Origin: an uncultured Verrucomicrobiales bacterium
GTDB lineage: Bacteria > Verrucomicrobiota > Verrucomicrobiia > Limisphaerales > JACDHS01
NCBI GenBank assembly: GCA_937983475.1
Contig: CALJZV010000419.1
Coordinates: forward strand, 1-6,631
Direction of reading: 5' to 3'
Length of the DNA stretch: 6,631 nucleotides
Both the position numbers and the translations under genes were made by a program. This document shows positions 1 to 6,595 of this stretch, piece by piece (within the stretch, counting starts at the first letter, position 1; the number at the start of each line of letters is the position of its first letter). The notes under the pieces are model-generated. The model searched no databases. It was not told the origin of the DNA and saw nothing but the letters and a program-made list of their open reading frames with translations.

Positions 1-1
1 C

Positions 2-283
2 GTGCTGCTGAAATTCAAAAACGATGCCTCCCAGGAACAGATTGACCAGGCCTTTGATCAAATCCTGGATCTGACTGAGACCGTGGACGGCGTGGAGGAC
101 TATGTCTGCGGCGCCAATTGCAGCGCTGAAGGCCTGGACAAAGGCTTCACTCACGGGTTGGTCATGAGCTTTCACGATTCTGCAGCGCGCGATGCTTACC
201 TCGGGCACCCCGACCATGAGAAAATTAAAGCCATGATCATGCCGCTGGTTGAGGATGTGATGGTGGTTGATTTTGAACTCTGA
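2..283 (+). CDS. Dabb (stress-responsive alpha/beta-barrel) domain protein, 5'-truncated
   Basis: The reading frame is open from the window edge and ends with TGA at 281-283. The visible 93 residues match the Dabb ferredoxin-like fold: an LLKFK first strand, then a helix (EEQID-like, about residues 11-26), a GVEDYVCGAN segment, THGLVMSF as a central strand, the YLGHPDHEKI helix start typical of the family (about 66-75), and a last strand VMVVDFEL. Family members normally begin with a short lead such as Met-x-x-His-Val before LLKF, so the GTG at position 2 is more likely an internal valine codon and the real start lies a few codons outside the window. Dabb proteins form dimeric barrels. Some are enzymes or stress-induced proteins, but most have no assigned reaction, and no specific function is claimed here. 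The downstream exported glycosidase begins only 13 nt after this stop, which suggests co-transcription. Confidence 0.85.
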   Translation: MLLKFKNDASQEQIDQAFDQILDLTETVDGVEDYVCGANCSAEGLDKGFTHGLVMSFHDSAARDAYLGHPDHEKIKAMIMPLVEDVMVVDFEL

Positions 284-296
284 TTCCGGTTTTGCC

Positions 297-1499
297 ATGC
301 GCCGATTCGCCCGCTTTTCCGCGCTCAACCTCGCATTCATTGCAGCGCTTTATTTTGTCCACAGCACCAATGCCGCCGAGCATCAGACCACGGTCACAAA
401 CCATTCTGTTTGCAAGGGTGTTGAATACTTTCATAAGCAGGTTTCCAGTGTGCCCTGGTCCATTCACGTGCTGCGCGTCGAACGAGGCAGGCGTCATCTC
501 GGAATGGTCAGCACGGTCCCGGATGGAAAACGTCTCGGGCTGACCAAGCTCTCGGAGCAGATGCCGTTCATTCCGGCGGAGTTCGGCAAGGCCGTGGCTG
601 CAATCAACGGTGATTTTTTTTCCTGGCGTGTCGGGCCTTACCAAGGAGACCCGGCCGGTTTGCAGATCATGAACGGTGAACTGGTCAGCGGCCCGCATTC
701 CCTTGAGGTCGTTTCGCACCCGTCACAATCCGCCGCCGTGTGGGTGGATGGGCGCGGTCGCTTGCACACCGATGAAGTGCGGTCCCGCTTTCAAATCGTT
801 TGGCCGGACGGCTCGCTTACGCCCTTTGGCCTGAACGAGGAGCGTGATGAGGATGAAATTGTCCTCTACACCCGGATCGCAGGGGTTTCGACGCGCACGA
901 CCAACGGTGTGGAACTGGTTTTGGAGCGAGCCGGAAAAGGACCTTGGCTGCCCCTTCGCCCGGGAGAGATTTACAATTGCCGAGTCGTCGAAATTTCCGG
1001 ACCCAACACGCCGGTGAAATCCAACCAACTGGTCCTGTCCATCGGGACCAAGGCCAAAAAATATCTCGCGCCGTTGTCTTCAGGCATCGAACTGACCCTG
1101 TCCACGGCCATGTCCTGCGACATCAAGGGCGCCTTCACTGCGATGGGCGGTGGGCCGGTTCTGGTGCAAGGCGGCAAGGATCGCAAGCTTCCGGATCCCA
1201 TCCGGCATCCCCGCGCTGCGGTAGGGTGGAACGACAAGTATTTGTACTTTGTCGTTGTGGATGGGCGACGTGAGGGTGTTTCGGACGGCATGAGCCATGC
1301 CGAGCTTGCGCGGGAAATGATCTCTTGGGGTTGCAGTGACGCGATGAACCTGGACGGTGGTGCGTCGGCCATGCTGTGGATTCATGGCGAAATAAAAAAC
1401 CAGCCCTCCGAAAATCGCGAACGGCCCAATGCCAATTCCCTGTTCATCATGGAAAAGAAACGGTGGCTGGGCTGGTCGCCTGCCGCGCTGCGCCGATGA
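297..1499 (+). CDS. Exported phosphodiester glycosidase (NAGPA/DUF2233) family protein
   Basis: This 400-residue protein begins with a classic Sec signal peptide: basic MRRFAR, a hydrophobic core at about residues 8-22, and a likely cleavage after STNA (about 26). The mature part carries the NAGPA-type domain (PF09992): AINGDFF at 102-108, GGGPVLV at 284-290, HPRAAVGW at 304-311, VVVDGR at 319-324, the hallmark NLDGGASAML at 351-360, and the terminal RPNANSLF block at 376-383. The human relative uncovers mannose-6-phosphate tags by removing GlcNAc from a phosphodiester. Bacterial members are presumed to act on sugar phosphodiesters or envelope glycans, with substrates mostly unknown, so the substrate here is not predictable. 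I chose ATG 297 because the signal peptide starts there; an in-frame TTG at 267 would add ten non-signal-like residues and overlap the Dabb gene. No good Shine-Dalgarno motif precedes ATG 297. The gene starts 13 nt after the Dabb stop, and its own stop overlaps the next start as ATGA. Confidence 0.86.
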   Translation: MRRFARFSALNLAFIAALYFVHSTNAAEHQTTVTNHSVCKGVEYFHKQVSSVPWSIHVLRVERGRRHLGMVSTVPDGKRLGLTKLSEQMPFIPAEFGKAVAAINGDFFSWRVGPYQGDPAGLQIMNGELVSGPHSLEVVSHPSQSAAVWVDGRGRLHTDEVRSRFQIVWPDGSLTPFGLNEERDEDEIVLYTRIAGVSTRTTNGVELVLERAGKGPWLPLRPGEIYNCRVVEISGPNTPVKSNQLVLSIGTKAKKYLAPLSSGIELTLSTAMSCDIKGAFTAMGGGPVLVQGGKDRKLPDPIRHPRAAVGWNDKYLYFVVVDGRREGVSDGMSHAELAREMISWGCSDAMNLDGGASAMLWIHGEIKNQPSENRERPNANSLFIMEKKRWLGWSPAALRR

Positions 1500-1957
1500 C
1501 CAATCAAGCCCACATCCACGATCTTAAGCTCGATCTGCGGCCGGCGCCCCGGCCAAACGCCCTCTACAAGCCCGTCGTCATGTTCGGGCGCTGCGCCTAT
1601 GTTTCGGGCCATGCGCCGCTGCGAACCGATGGCTCCCGGATCACCGGGCGTGTGGGTGAGAACCTCGATTTGGCCGCCGGAAAAACTGCGGCGCGCCAGT
1701 CCGGGCTGGCCATCCTCTCCACGCTTCAGGCCGAGTTAGGCAGTCTCGATCGAGTCAAGCGGGTCATCAAGGTCCTGGGGTTGGTGAACTGCACGTCAAA
1801 TTTCACGCAGCATCCGGCAGTCATCAATGGTTGCAGCGAATTGTTCGCCGAAGTGTTCGGTCCCGAAAACGGTGTTGGAGCCCGAAGCGCCGCGGGCATG
1901 AACTCCCTGCCGGGGGACATCGCCGTCGAAATCGAGGCCATCTTCGAGGTGGAATAA
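1496..1957 (+). CDS. RidA/YjgF/UK114-family protein (long, ~150-residue subgroup)
   Basis: The 153-residue product has the chorismate mutase-like fold of the Rid family and matches the longer subgroup (cd02199-like): CAYVSGHAPLR at 33-43, GENLDLAAGKTAAR at 54-67, a LGSLDRVKRVIKV strand at 81-93, HPAVINGCSELFAEVFG at 106-122, then GARSAAGMNSLPG at 128-140 and VEIEAIFEV at 144-152. R130 sits where RidA has the arginine (Arg105 in the well-studied enzymes) that binds the substrate carboxylate. Archetypal RidA hydrolyses enamine/imine products of PLP enzymes, such as 2-aminoacrylate, to keto acids and ammonia. Activity in this long subgroup is less established. It is probably cytosolic, with no signal peptide. 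The start ATG at 1496-1498 overlaps the upstream TGA as ATGA and lacks a clear ribosome site, so translation is likely coupled. It lies 25 nt before a PLP-dependent serine/threonine dehydratase-like gene, which fits a protective role. Confidence 0.9.
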   Translation: MTNQAHIHDLKLDLRPAPRPNALYKPVVMFGRCAYVSGHAPLRTDGSRITGRVGENLDLAAGKTAARQSGLAILSTLQAELGSLDRVKRVIKVLGLVNCTSNFTQHPAVINGCSELFAEVFGPENGVGARSAAGMNSLPGDIAVEIEAIFEVE

Positions 1958-1970
1958 ATCAGCCCCGGAG

Positions 1971-1975
1971 AGGAG
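1971..1975 (+). promoter_or_regulatory. Shine-Dalgarno site of the dehydratase/racemase gene
   Basis: An AGGAG motif lies 7 nt upstream of ATG 1983, within a longer purine-rich run from 1967 to 1975. It is the best ribosome-binding site on the + strand of this window and fixes the start of the PLP enzyme. The neighbouring RidA-like and glycosidase genes lack a comparable motif. Confidence 0.8.
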
Positions 1976-1982
1976 CATCAGC

Positions 1983-2927
1983 ATGTTTGAGCAAATTATA
2001 GCGGCGCGGCAGCGGCTCAAAGGCCACGCGGCTCTCACGCCGGTTCACAGCTCTCGCACGCTTAATCAGCTTGCCGGCGCGGACGTGTTCCTCAAATGCG
2101 AAAACTTCCAGCGCGGCGGCTCGTTCAAGTTTCGCGGCGCCTTTAATGCCCTGTCCCAGCTTGCGCCCGAGGAGCGCGCCCGGGGCGTCGTCACCTTTTC
2201 CTCCGGCAACCATGCCCAGGCGGTGGCCATTGTGGGCAGCCTGCTGGGAATCAAGGCCACGGTTGTCATGCCACACAATGCTCCGGCGGCCAAGCGCGCC
2301 GCCACCGAAGGCTACGGCGCCAAGGTGGTGTCCTGCGATGCCTCAGAGCGCCATGAGGTCGCCCGGCGCATCCAGGAGGAAACTGGCGCCACGATGGTGC
2401 CGCCCTTTGACGATGAGCGCATCATTGCGGGGCAGGGGACCGCTGCCGCTGAACTGATCGAGCAAACCGGCGGGCTGGACTTTTTATTGGCTCCCTGCGG
2501 TGGCGGCGGGTTGTTGAGCGGAACCGCAATTGCTTCCAAGGGAATGGCTCCTCTTTGCCGCGTGGTGGGAATTGAGCCGGAGTTGGCGGACGATGCAACG
2601 CGCTCCTTTCGCTCCAAAACCCTTCAAAGTGTGAGCAACCCGCCCACGATTGCCGACGGCGTCAGAACGCCCTCGCTGGGTCGCCTCAATTTTCCATTGA
2701 TTCTTCAACACGTGGACGACATGCAAACCGTTTCCGAATCGGCCATTCATGAGGCGGTCCGGTTCCTGTTTTACCGCATGAAACTGGTGGTGGAGCCTTC
2801 CGGTGCGCTTGGGGTCGCGGCGGTGTTAAGCGGTAAACTGCCGAAGGCTGCCCGCATCGGCATCATTCTGAGCGGCGGCAACATTGACGGGCCGGTCATG
2901 AGCCAAATCCTCAGCGATGGAGCCTGA
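1983..2927 (+). CDS. PLP-dependent threonine/serine dehydratase, serine racemase-like
   Basis: The 314-residue protein is a fold-type II PLP enzyme of the threonine dehydratase / serine racemase family. GSFKFRGA at 46-53 carries the Schiff-base lysine K49. SSGNHAQ at 73-79 is the substrate loop, PCGGGGLLSG at 171-180 is the PLP phosphate loop, EPSGA lies at 271-275, and SGGN at 297-300 contacts the pyridine ring. There is no C-terminal ACT-type regulatory domain, so it is not a full-length biosynthetic IlvA. Two details favour the serine racemase branch. S74 aligns with mammalian serine racemase Ser84, where biosynthetic dehydratases have Ala. E198, A202 and D204 match the spacing of the racemase metal site (Glu210, Ala214, Asp216). 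The expected reactions are dehydration of L-serine/L-threonine to pyruvate/2-oxobutyrate and possibly serine racemisation; sequence alone cannot set the balance. It follows the RidA-like gene by 25 nt, with a good ribosome site. Close alternatives are catabolic threonine dehydratase or hydroxyaspartate dehydratase. Confidence 0.9.
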   Translation: MFEQIIAARQRLKGHAALTPVHSSRTLNQLAGADVFLKCENFQRGGSFKFRGAFNALSQLAPEERARGVVTFSSGNHAQAVAIVGSLLGIKATVVMPHNAPAAKRAATEGYGAKVVSCDASERHEVARRIQEETGATMVPPFDDERIIAGQGTAAAELIEQTGGLDFLLAPCGGGGLLSGTAIASKGMAPLCRVVGIEPELADDATRSFRSKTLQSVSNPPTIADGVRTPSLGRLNFPLILQHVDDMQTVSESAIHEAVRFLFYRMKLVVEPSGALGVAAVLSGKLPKAARIGIILSGGNIDGPVMSQILSDGA

Positions 2928-2938
2928 AACTTCGGGCT
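2921..2938 (+). terminator. Short hairpin at the convergent gene junction (weak terminator candidate)
   Basis: The sequence AGCCTGA-AACT-TCGGGCT folds into a 7-bp stem with one T-G wobble and a 4-nt loop. It spans the stop codon of the PLP enzyme (2925-2927) and reaches the first base of the sufS stop (2938-2940). It fills the 10-nt gap between the convergent genes. No T-run follows on either strand, and on the - strand transcript the wobble becomes an A-C mismatch, so any effect should be stronger for + strand transcription. It may be chance. Confidence 0.25.
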
Positions 2939-4182
2939 TACACCTCGAAGAATTCCTGGATTTCTCGAAGCACCTCGGCGAGGTAGTCCACTTCCTCCAT
3001 GGTGTTGTATAAATAAAAGCTGGCGCGGGCGGTGGCATCCACGCCGAGTTTTTTCATCAACGGCTGATTGCAATGGTGGCCGCCTCGAAGCGCAATGCCG
3101 CGTTGGTCAGCCAGGGTCACCACGTCATGCGCGTGCACGCCCTCCATCAGGAAGCTGACCACGCCCGCCCGTCCGGTTTTCGGCCCGAAGAGCCGGATGC
3201 CCTTCAGCGCCGATAATTTCTCATAAGCATAACTGGCCAGGGCTTCGTCGTGTTGGCAAATGGCGGCCCGGCCAACGGTCTCCAGGTAATCCATCGCCGC
3301 GTGCAGGCCGATCGCGCCCGAAATATCCGGTGTGCCCGCCTCGAACTTGTGCGGCGGCTCCTTCCAGGTGCTCTTGAAAAAATCCACCTCCAGAATCATG
3401 TCGCCCCCGCCATGGAAGGGCGGCATTCGCTCCAGCAACTCAAGCCGGCCATACAGCACGCCGATGCCGGTCGGCCCGCACATTTTGTGTCCGGACAACG
3501 CCAAAAAATCACACCCCATCTCCTGCGCGTCCAAGGGCCGGTGCCCTGCGCTTTGAGCGGCGTCCACCAGCGTGGTGATGCCGCGTTTGCGCGCGCGGGC
3601 GCATAATTCGGCCACCGGGTTGACGGTGCCGAGCGTGTTGGAAACGTGCGTGCAGGCGAACAGTTTCACGTTTTCTCCCAGCAGGTCATCCAAGCGGGCA
3701 AGGTCCAGCAGGCCCTCGTCGCCCATGACCGGCAGGTAAATAAGCCGCGCCCCGGTGCGCTCGGCCAGAAGCTGCCACGGCACAATGTTGCTGTGATGCT
3801 CCATCTCGGTGAGCAGGATGCCATCCCCGGGCTTCAATTGCGTGCCCCAGGTTTGGGCGACGAGGTTGATGCCCTCGGTGGTGCCGCGCGTGAAAATGAT
3901 TTCATTCTCGCTGCGCGCATTGAGAAATCGCGCGGCGCGCTGCCGCGCGGCCTCGAACGCCATGGTCGCCCGGGTGCTCAACTGGTGAATGCCCCGATGC
4001 ACATTGCTGTTGTCACATTGATAAAAATGATTCAGGGCATCGGTGACCTGCCGGGGCTTCTGGGTGGTGGCCGCGTTGTCGAGGTAAACCAACGGATGCC
4101 CATGGACCTGTTGCTTGAGGATGGGAAAATCCTCTCTCCAGTTCTGCGTTTTCTGTTCGGGCCTGTTCAATAAATGTTCCAT
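2938..4182 (-). CDS. sufS: SufS cysteine desulfurase (group II)
   Basis: SufS is a PLP enzyme that removes sulfur from L-cysteine, giving alanine and a protein persulfide for iron-sulfur cluster assembly. Counted from the preferred ATG at 4182 (414 residues), motifs are: YLDNAAT near 33-39; HRGIH and RGTTEGINLVAQTWG in the N-terminal half; EHHSNIVPWQ with a PLP-stacking histidine; DAAQSAGH near 207-214; SGHKMCGPTGIG with the PLP lysine K233; FEAGTPD; and RGGHHCNQPLM with the catalytic cysteine C371. The 138-residue spacing between Lys and Cys equals that of E. coli SufS (Lys226/Cys364). H352, 19 residues before the catalytic Cys, matches B. subtilis SufS His342, which takes part in SufU zinc binding; E. 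coli, which uses SufE, has Tyr there. An alternative in-frame TTG at 4224 has a weak AGG-type site and would add 14 residues, shortening the gap to sufT from 64 to 22 nt. It is the last gene of the operon visible here. Confidence 0.95.
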   Translation of the reverse strand: MEHLLNRPEQKTQNWREDFPILKQQVHGHPLVYLDNAATTQKPRQVTDALNHFYQCDNSNVHRGIHQLSTRATMAFEAARQRAARFLNARSENEIIFTRGTTEGINLVAQTWGTQLKPGDGILLTEMEHHSNIVPWQLLAERTGARLIYLPVMGDEGLLDLARLDDLLGENVKLFACTHVSNTLGTVNPVAELCARARKRGITTLVDAAQSAGHRPLDAQEMGCDFLALSGHKMCGPTGIGVLYGRLELLERMPPFHGGGDMILEVDFFKSTWKEPPHKFEAGTPDISGAIGLHAAMDYLETVGRAAICQHDEALASYAYEKLSALKGIRLFGPKTGRAGVVSFLMEGVHAHDVVTLADQRGIALRGGHHCNQPLMKKLGVDATARASFYLYNTMEEVDYLAEVLREIQEFFEV

Positions 4183-4246
4183 CTCGTAAAGGGTCGTTTC
4201 GGGCGCGGCGCGCGCGCTGAACAATTAAACCTAACTGGCAGGCGGA

Positions 4247-4783
4247 TTACATCAAGCCCAGCTCCAGCCGCGCGGCTTCCGACATCATCTCCCGGCTCCA
4301 TGGCGGGTCCCAGACCAGATGCGCGATGGCCTCTGTGACGCCGGGCAGTTGCAGAAGCTTTTCCTCCACATCTTTGGCGATGACCGGGCCCATGCCGCAG
4401 CCCGGAGCGGTCAATGTCATTTTCACTTCCACGCGATGGGCCGCCTCGGCAAGCCGCGTGATCTGCACATCGTAAACCAGGCCGAGGTCCACAATGTTGA
4501 CGGGAATTTCAGGATCGAAGCAGCCTTTTAATTGATTGAGAACCCGATCCTCGTTGAGCGGCCCCATGGCGGCCGGCTTTGCGGATTTCACATTTTTTCC
4601 CAAAGCGTCGGCATCCTTGGTGGCGATGCGGAACAACCGCCCCTGCGCCATCACGGTGAAACTGCCGCCCAGCGTCTGTTGAATCTGGACGCTCTCCCCG
4701 GCGGAAAGCCGGTGACGGGTGCCGATGGGTATCGCCACCGCGTCGCAGTCGCGTTGCAGGCGGATTGTCTCACTCGGCGGCAT
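4247..4783 (-). CDS. sufT: SufT, long-form MIP18/DUF59 iron-sulfur maturation factor
   Basis: The 178-residue product has an N-terminal region (about 1-75) typical of the long SufT form, followed by a MIP18/DUF59 domain. The domain shows DPEIPVNIVDLGLVYDV at 90-106, TLTAPGCGMG at 123-132 with the conserved C129, and the WDPPWSREMMS block at 158-168. SufT proteins help mature iron-sulfur enzymes, and DUF59 relatives (eukaryotic CIA2, PaaD) act in cluster targeting or insertion; the exact step is not settled. The start at 4783 is fixed by a strong GGAGG 6 nt upstream, located inside the 3' end of sufU. The frame is open upstream to 4819, but those 12 residues (arginine-rich, overlapping sufU) are unlikely to be translated. 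The start overlaps the sufU stop by 14 nt, which indicates coupling. Placement between sufU and sufS supports a role in the same pathway. Confidence 0.92.
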   Translation of the reverse strand: MPPSETIRLQRDCDAVAIPIGTRHRLSAGESVQIQQTLGGSFTVMAQGRLFRIATKDADALGKNVKSAKPAAMGPLNEDRVLNQLKGCFDPEIPVNIVDLGLVYDVQITRLAEAAHRVEVKMTLTAPGCGMGPVIAKDVEEKLLQLPGVTEAIAHLVWDPPWSREMMSEAARLELGLM

Positions 4784-5243
4784 GTTTTTCCTCCGTGGTG
4801 ACCGTGTCGCCGGTGCCATTGAGCGCGGCCATCATCGCGTGCCATGAAAGAACGGCGCATTTGACGCGCATCGGGAAGTGATGCACCCCACCGAAGGCCG
4901 AGAGCTTCTCCGGTTTTATTTCGCCATGGCCGGTTTTGACCAGGTCGGTGAACTGCCGGAACAACACTTGCGCCTCAGCGACGGACCGCCCCCGAAGAGA
5001 CTCGGTCATCATCGAGGCGGCGGCCTTGGAGATGGCGCAACCCGCGCCCTGAAAACTGATGTCGGCAATGCGGTTGTCCTCGGTGCGCACGAAGATCGTG
5101 AACCGGTCGCCGCACAGCGGGTTGTTCCCCTCCGCGCGGCCGGTGGCGTTGTCCATGGCGCGAAAGTTTCGCGGCGCCTTGCTGTGGTCCAGGATGACCT
5201 CCTGGTACAGCTCGTTGAGTTCTTCAAAAAACGGTTCTTTCAT
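4770..5243 (-). CDS. sufU: SufU, zinc-binding sulfur acceptor/scaffold of the SUF system
   Basis: This 157-residue IscU-fold protein has three conserved cysteines: C44 in NNPLCGDRF, C69 in GAGCAISKAAASMM, and C129 in RVKCAVLSW. D46 follows C44 by two. C44, D46, C69 and C129 correspond to the zinc ligands Cys41, Asp43, Cys66 and Cys128 of B. subtilis SufU. The distance from the second to the third cysteine is 60 residues, against about 43 in IscU, so the insertion that defines SufU is present and this is not IscU. SufU accepts persulfide sulfur from SufS and passes it on for assembly on SufBCD. The chosen ATG at 5243 gives MKEPFFEELNELYQ, a family-like N-terminus, and lies 11 nt after the sufD stop. 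An upstream TTG at 5258 would overlap that stop as TTGA and add five residues; neither start has a strong ribosome site. The 3' end contains the sufT ribosome-binding site. Confidence 0.95.
   Translation of the reverse strand: MKEPFFEELNELYQEVILDHSKAPRNFRAMDNATGRAEGNNPLCGDRFTIFVRTEDNRIADISFQGAGCAISKAAASMMTESLRGRSVAEAQVLFRQFTDLVKTGHGEIKPEKLSAFGGVHHFPMRVKCAVLSWHAMMAALNGTGDTVTTEEKHAAE
4790..4794 (-). promoter_or_regulatory. Strong Shine-Dalgarno site of sufT inside sufU
   Basis: On the - strand, GGAGG lies 6 nt before ATG 4783. It is embedded in codons encoding the Thr-Glu-Glu-Lys stretch near the C-terminus of SufU, so ribosomes finishing sufU expose or occupy the sufT start site. It decides the sufT start against the longer open frame and suggests translational coupling. 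Confidence 0.85.
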
Positions 5244-5254
5244 TTTGCTTGCAG

Positions 5255-6595
5255 TCAATTGACGCGCTCCAGCGCGGCCGGCCGAAACCGGTCTTGAATC
5301 AGTTCCTCCAACGTGTCCCGCACGGTCCGAAATGGAATCCGATTCAGAATGTCCGAGGCAAACGCATGAATAAGCATCTGGCGTGCGGTGTCGTGCCCGA
5401 TGCCGCGGGAGCGCAGGTAAAACAACGCCTCGTCGTCAAGCTGGCCCACCGTGGCGCCGTGCGTGCATTTGACGTCGTCGGCATAGATTTCCAATTGCGG
5501 CTTGGTGTCAATCACCGCGTCGTCAGTGAGCAGCAGGTTCCGGTTGGTCTGCTTGGCGTCGGTCTTCTGCGCGTCGGGATGGACGTAGATTTTTCCGTTG
5601 AAGACGCCGTGCGACTGGCCGTCGAGGATGCCGTGGTAAAATTCGTGGCTGGCGCAGTGCGGCTTCGCATGGTCCACACGCGTGTGGTGGTCCACCAGTT
5701 GATGGTCTTCGCCGAGGTAAAGCCCGTTGAGAATCGTCTCCGCGCCTTCGCCCATCAGCGTGGCGACAATGTCGTTTCGGGCGATGTGCGCCCCGGCGGA
5801 AATGGAATGGGAGACAAACCGGCTTCCGGCGAATTGATGCGCCAAAATTGCCCCAATGTGAAACGCGCTTGCGTCCTGGGTTTGCACTTTCAAATGTTCC
5901 ACCCGTCCCCCAGGGCCGGCGACAATTTCCGTCACCACATTCATGAACGACGCGCCACCGCCATCTAGGCTCACGTGATGCTCGATGATCGACACCGAAC
6001 TGTCCTTGCCCGCGAGCACGATGTTGCGCACATGCGACGCTGCCGGGGCGTCCGGCGACGTTTGGATGAAAAGCAAATAAACCGGCTCGGCCACGCGGAC
6101 GCCGTCGGGTACGCGGATGTAGGCTCCGTCCTGGAAAAACGCCGTGTTCAGGGTGACAAAGCTGTTCATGCCCGGAGGCAGGTTCACGCCAAGCTGCCGC
6201 TCCAGTTCGCGCGGCCACTCCTCCATGGCGGACGCCAGGCTGAAGATGGCCGCATCCTCCTCGTGCTCAGGGGAGCGCGAAAGTCGGGGGGTGTAATGGC
6301 CGTCGAGGAAAACCAGCCGGTGCGGAAACTCATCCAGTAATACATGCGCGGGCAGGGTCTCCGGCGTTCGGCCGGGCTCGGTCCCGTGGCGGAAGGGCGT
6401 CGCCAAAAGAGGCGCGAGGTTGGTGAATTTCCACTCCTCGTCCTTGATGGTGGGAAAACCCGTTTCCCTGAGGCTGGCCATGGCCGCTTTTCGCTGCTGA
6501 TGAATCCACGTCGAGTCGCTCCCGGCCATCCGCTCGGCAAAGGGCCGAAACGCCGACACGCAGGCTTCCAACGCGGTTTGTTGCGGCGTGGTCAT
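5255..6595 (-). CDS. sufD: SufD, Fe-S cluster assembly scaffold subunit
   Basis: The 446-residue protein is SufD, partner of SufB and the ATPase SufC in the SufBCD complex where clusters are built. Its N-terminal helical part contains DEEWKFTNLAPL at 52-63, a typical SufB/D entry motif. The central right-handed beta-helix spans roughly 140-340. The C-terminal core motif runs DTKPQLEIYADDVKCTHG from 363 to 380, then ATVGQLDDEALFYLRSRGI at 381-399. C377 and H379 correspond to E. coli SufD Cys358 and His360; the His is needed for cluster formation at the SufB-SufD interface. The ADDVKC(S/T)HGATVG core is shared with SufB, but the overall length and N-terminal motif favour SufD. The ATG at 6593-6595 overlaps the stop of an upstream frame as ATGA. 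A GGAGG lies 16 nt upstream, too far to be a normal site, so coupling is the likely route of translation. Confidence 0.95.
   Translation of the reverse strand: MTTPQQTALEACVSAFRPFAERMAGSDSTWIHQQRKAAMASLRETGFPTIKDEEWKFTNLAPLLATPFRHGTEPGRTPETLPAHVLLDEFPHRLVFLDGHYTPRLSRSPEHEEDAAIFSLASAMEEWPRELERQLGVNLPPGMNSFVTLNTAFFQDGAYIRVPDGVRVAEPVYLLFIQTSPDAPAASHVRNIVLAGKDSSVSIIEHHVSLDGGGASFMNVVTEIVAGPGGRVEHLKVQTQDASAFHIGAILAHQFAGSRFVSHSISAGAHIARNDIVATLMGEGAETILNGLYLGEDHQLVDHHTRVDHAKPHCASHEFYHGILDGQSHGVFNGKIYVHPDAQKTDAKQTNRNLLLTDDAVIDTKPQLEIYADDVKCTHGATVGQLDDEALFYLRSRGIGHDTARQMLIHAFASDILNRIPFRTVRDTLEELIQDRFRPAALERVN

Noticed and set aside
267..296. Upstream TTG start for the glycosidase
   Set aside because: It would put ten non-signal residues before an otherwise typical signal peptide and overlap the Dabb gene; ATG 297 is the better start.
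614..621. Run of eight T bases that could be a terminator tail or a phase-variable tract
   Set aside because: It encodes part of the conserved GDFF motif of the glycosidase, has no preceding stem that I can see, and the frame is intact on both sides.
3646..4173. Open + strand frame opposite sufS (175 codons)
   Set aside because: It lies wholly within conserved sufS coding sequence on the other strand and shows no family-like motif.
5249..5968. Long + strand open frame opposite sufD (239 codons)
   Set aside because: It is antisense to a clearly identified SufD, has no recognisable domain, and is explained by GC-rich codon bias leaving the opposite strand open.
5523..6218. Second - strand frame within sufD (231 codons)
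   Set aside because: It is an Arg/Ala/Pro-rich out-of-frame translation of sufD, typical of a shadow frame in GC-rich DNA.
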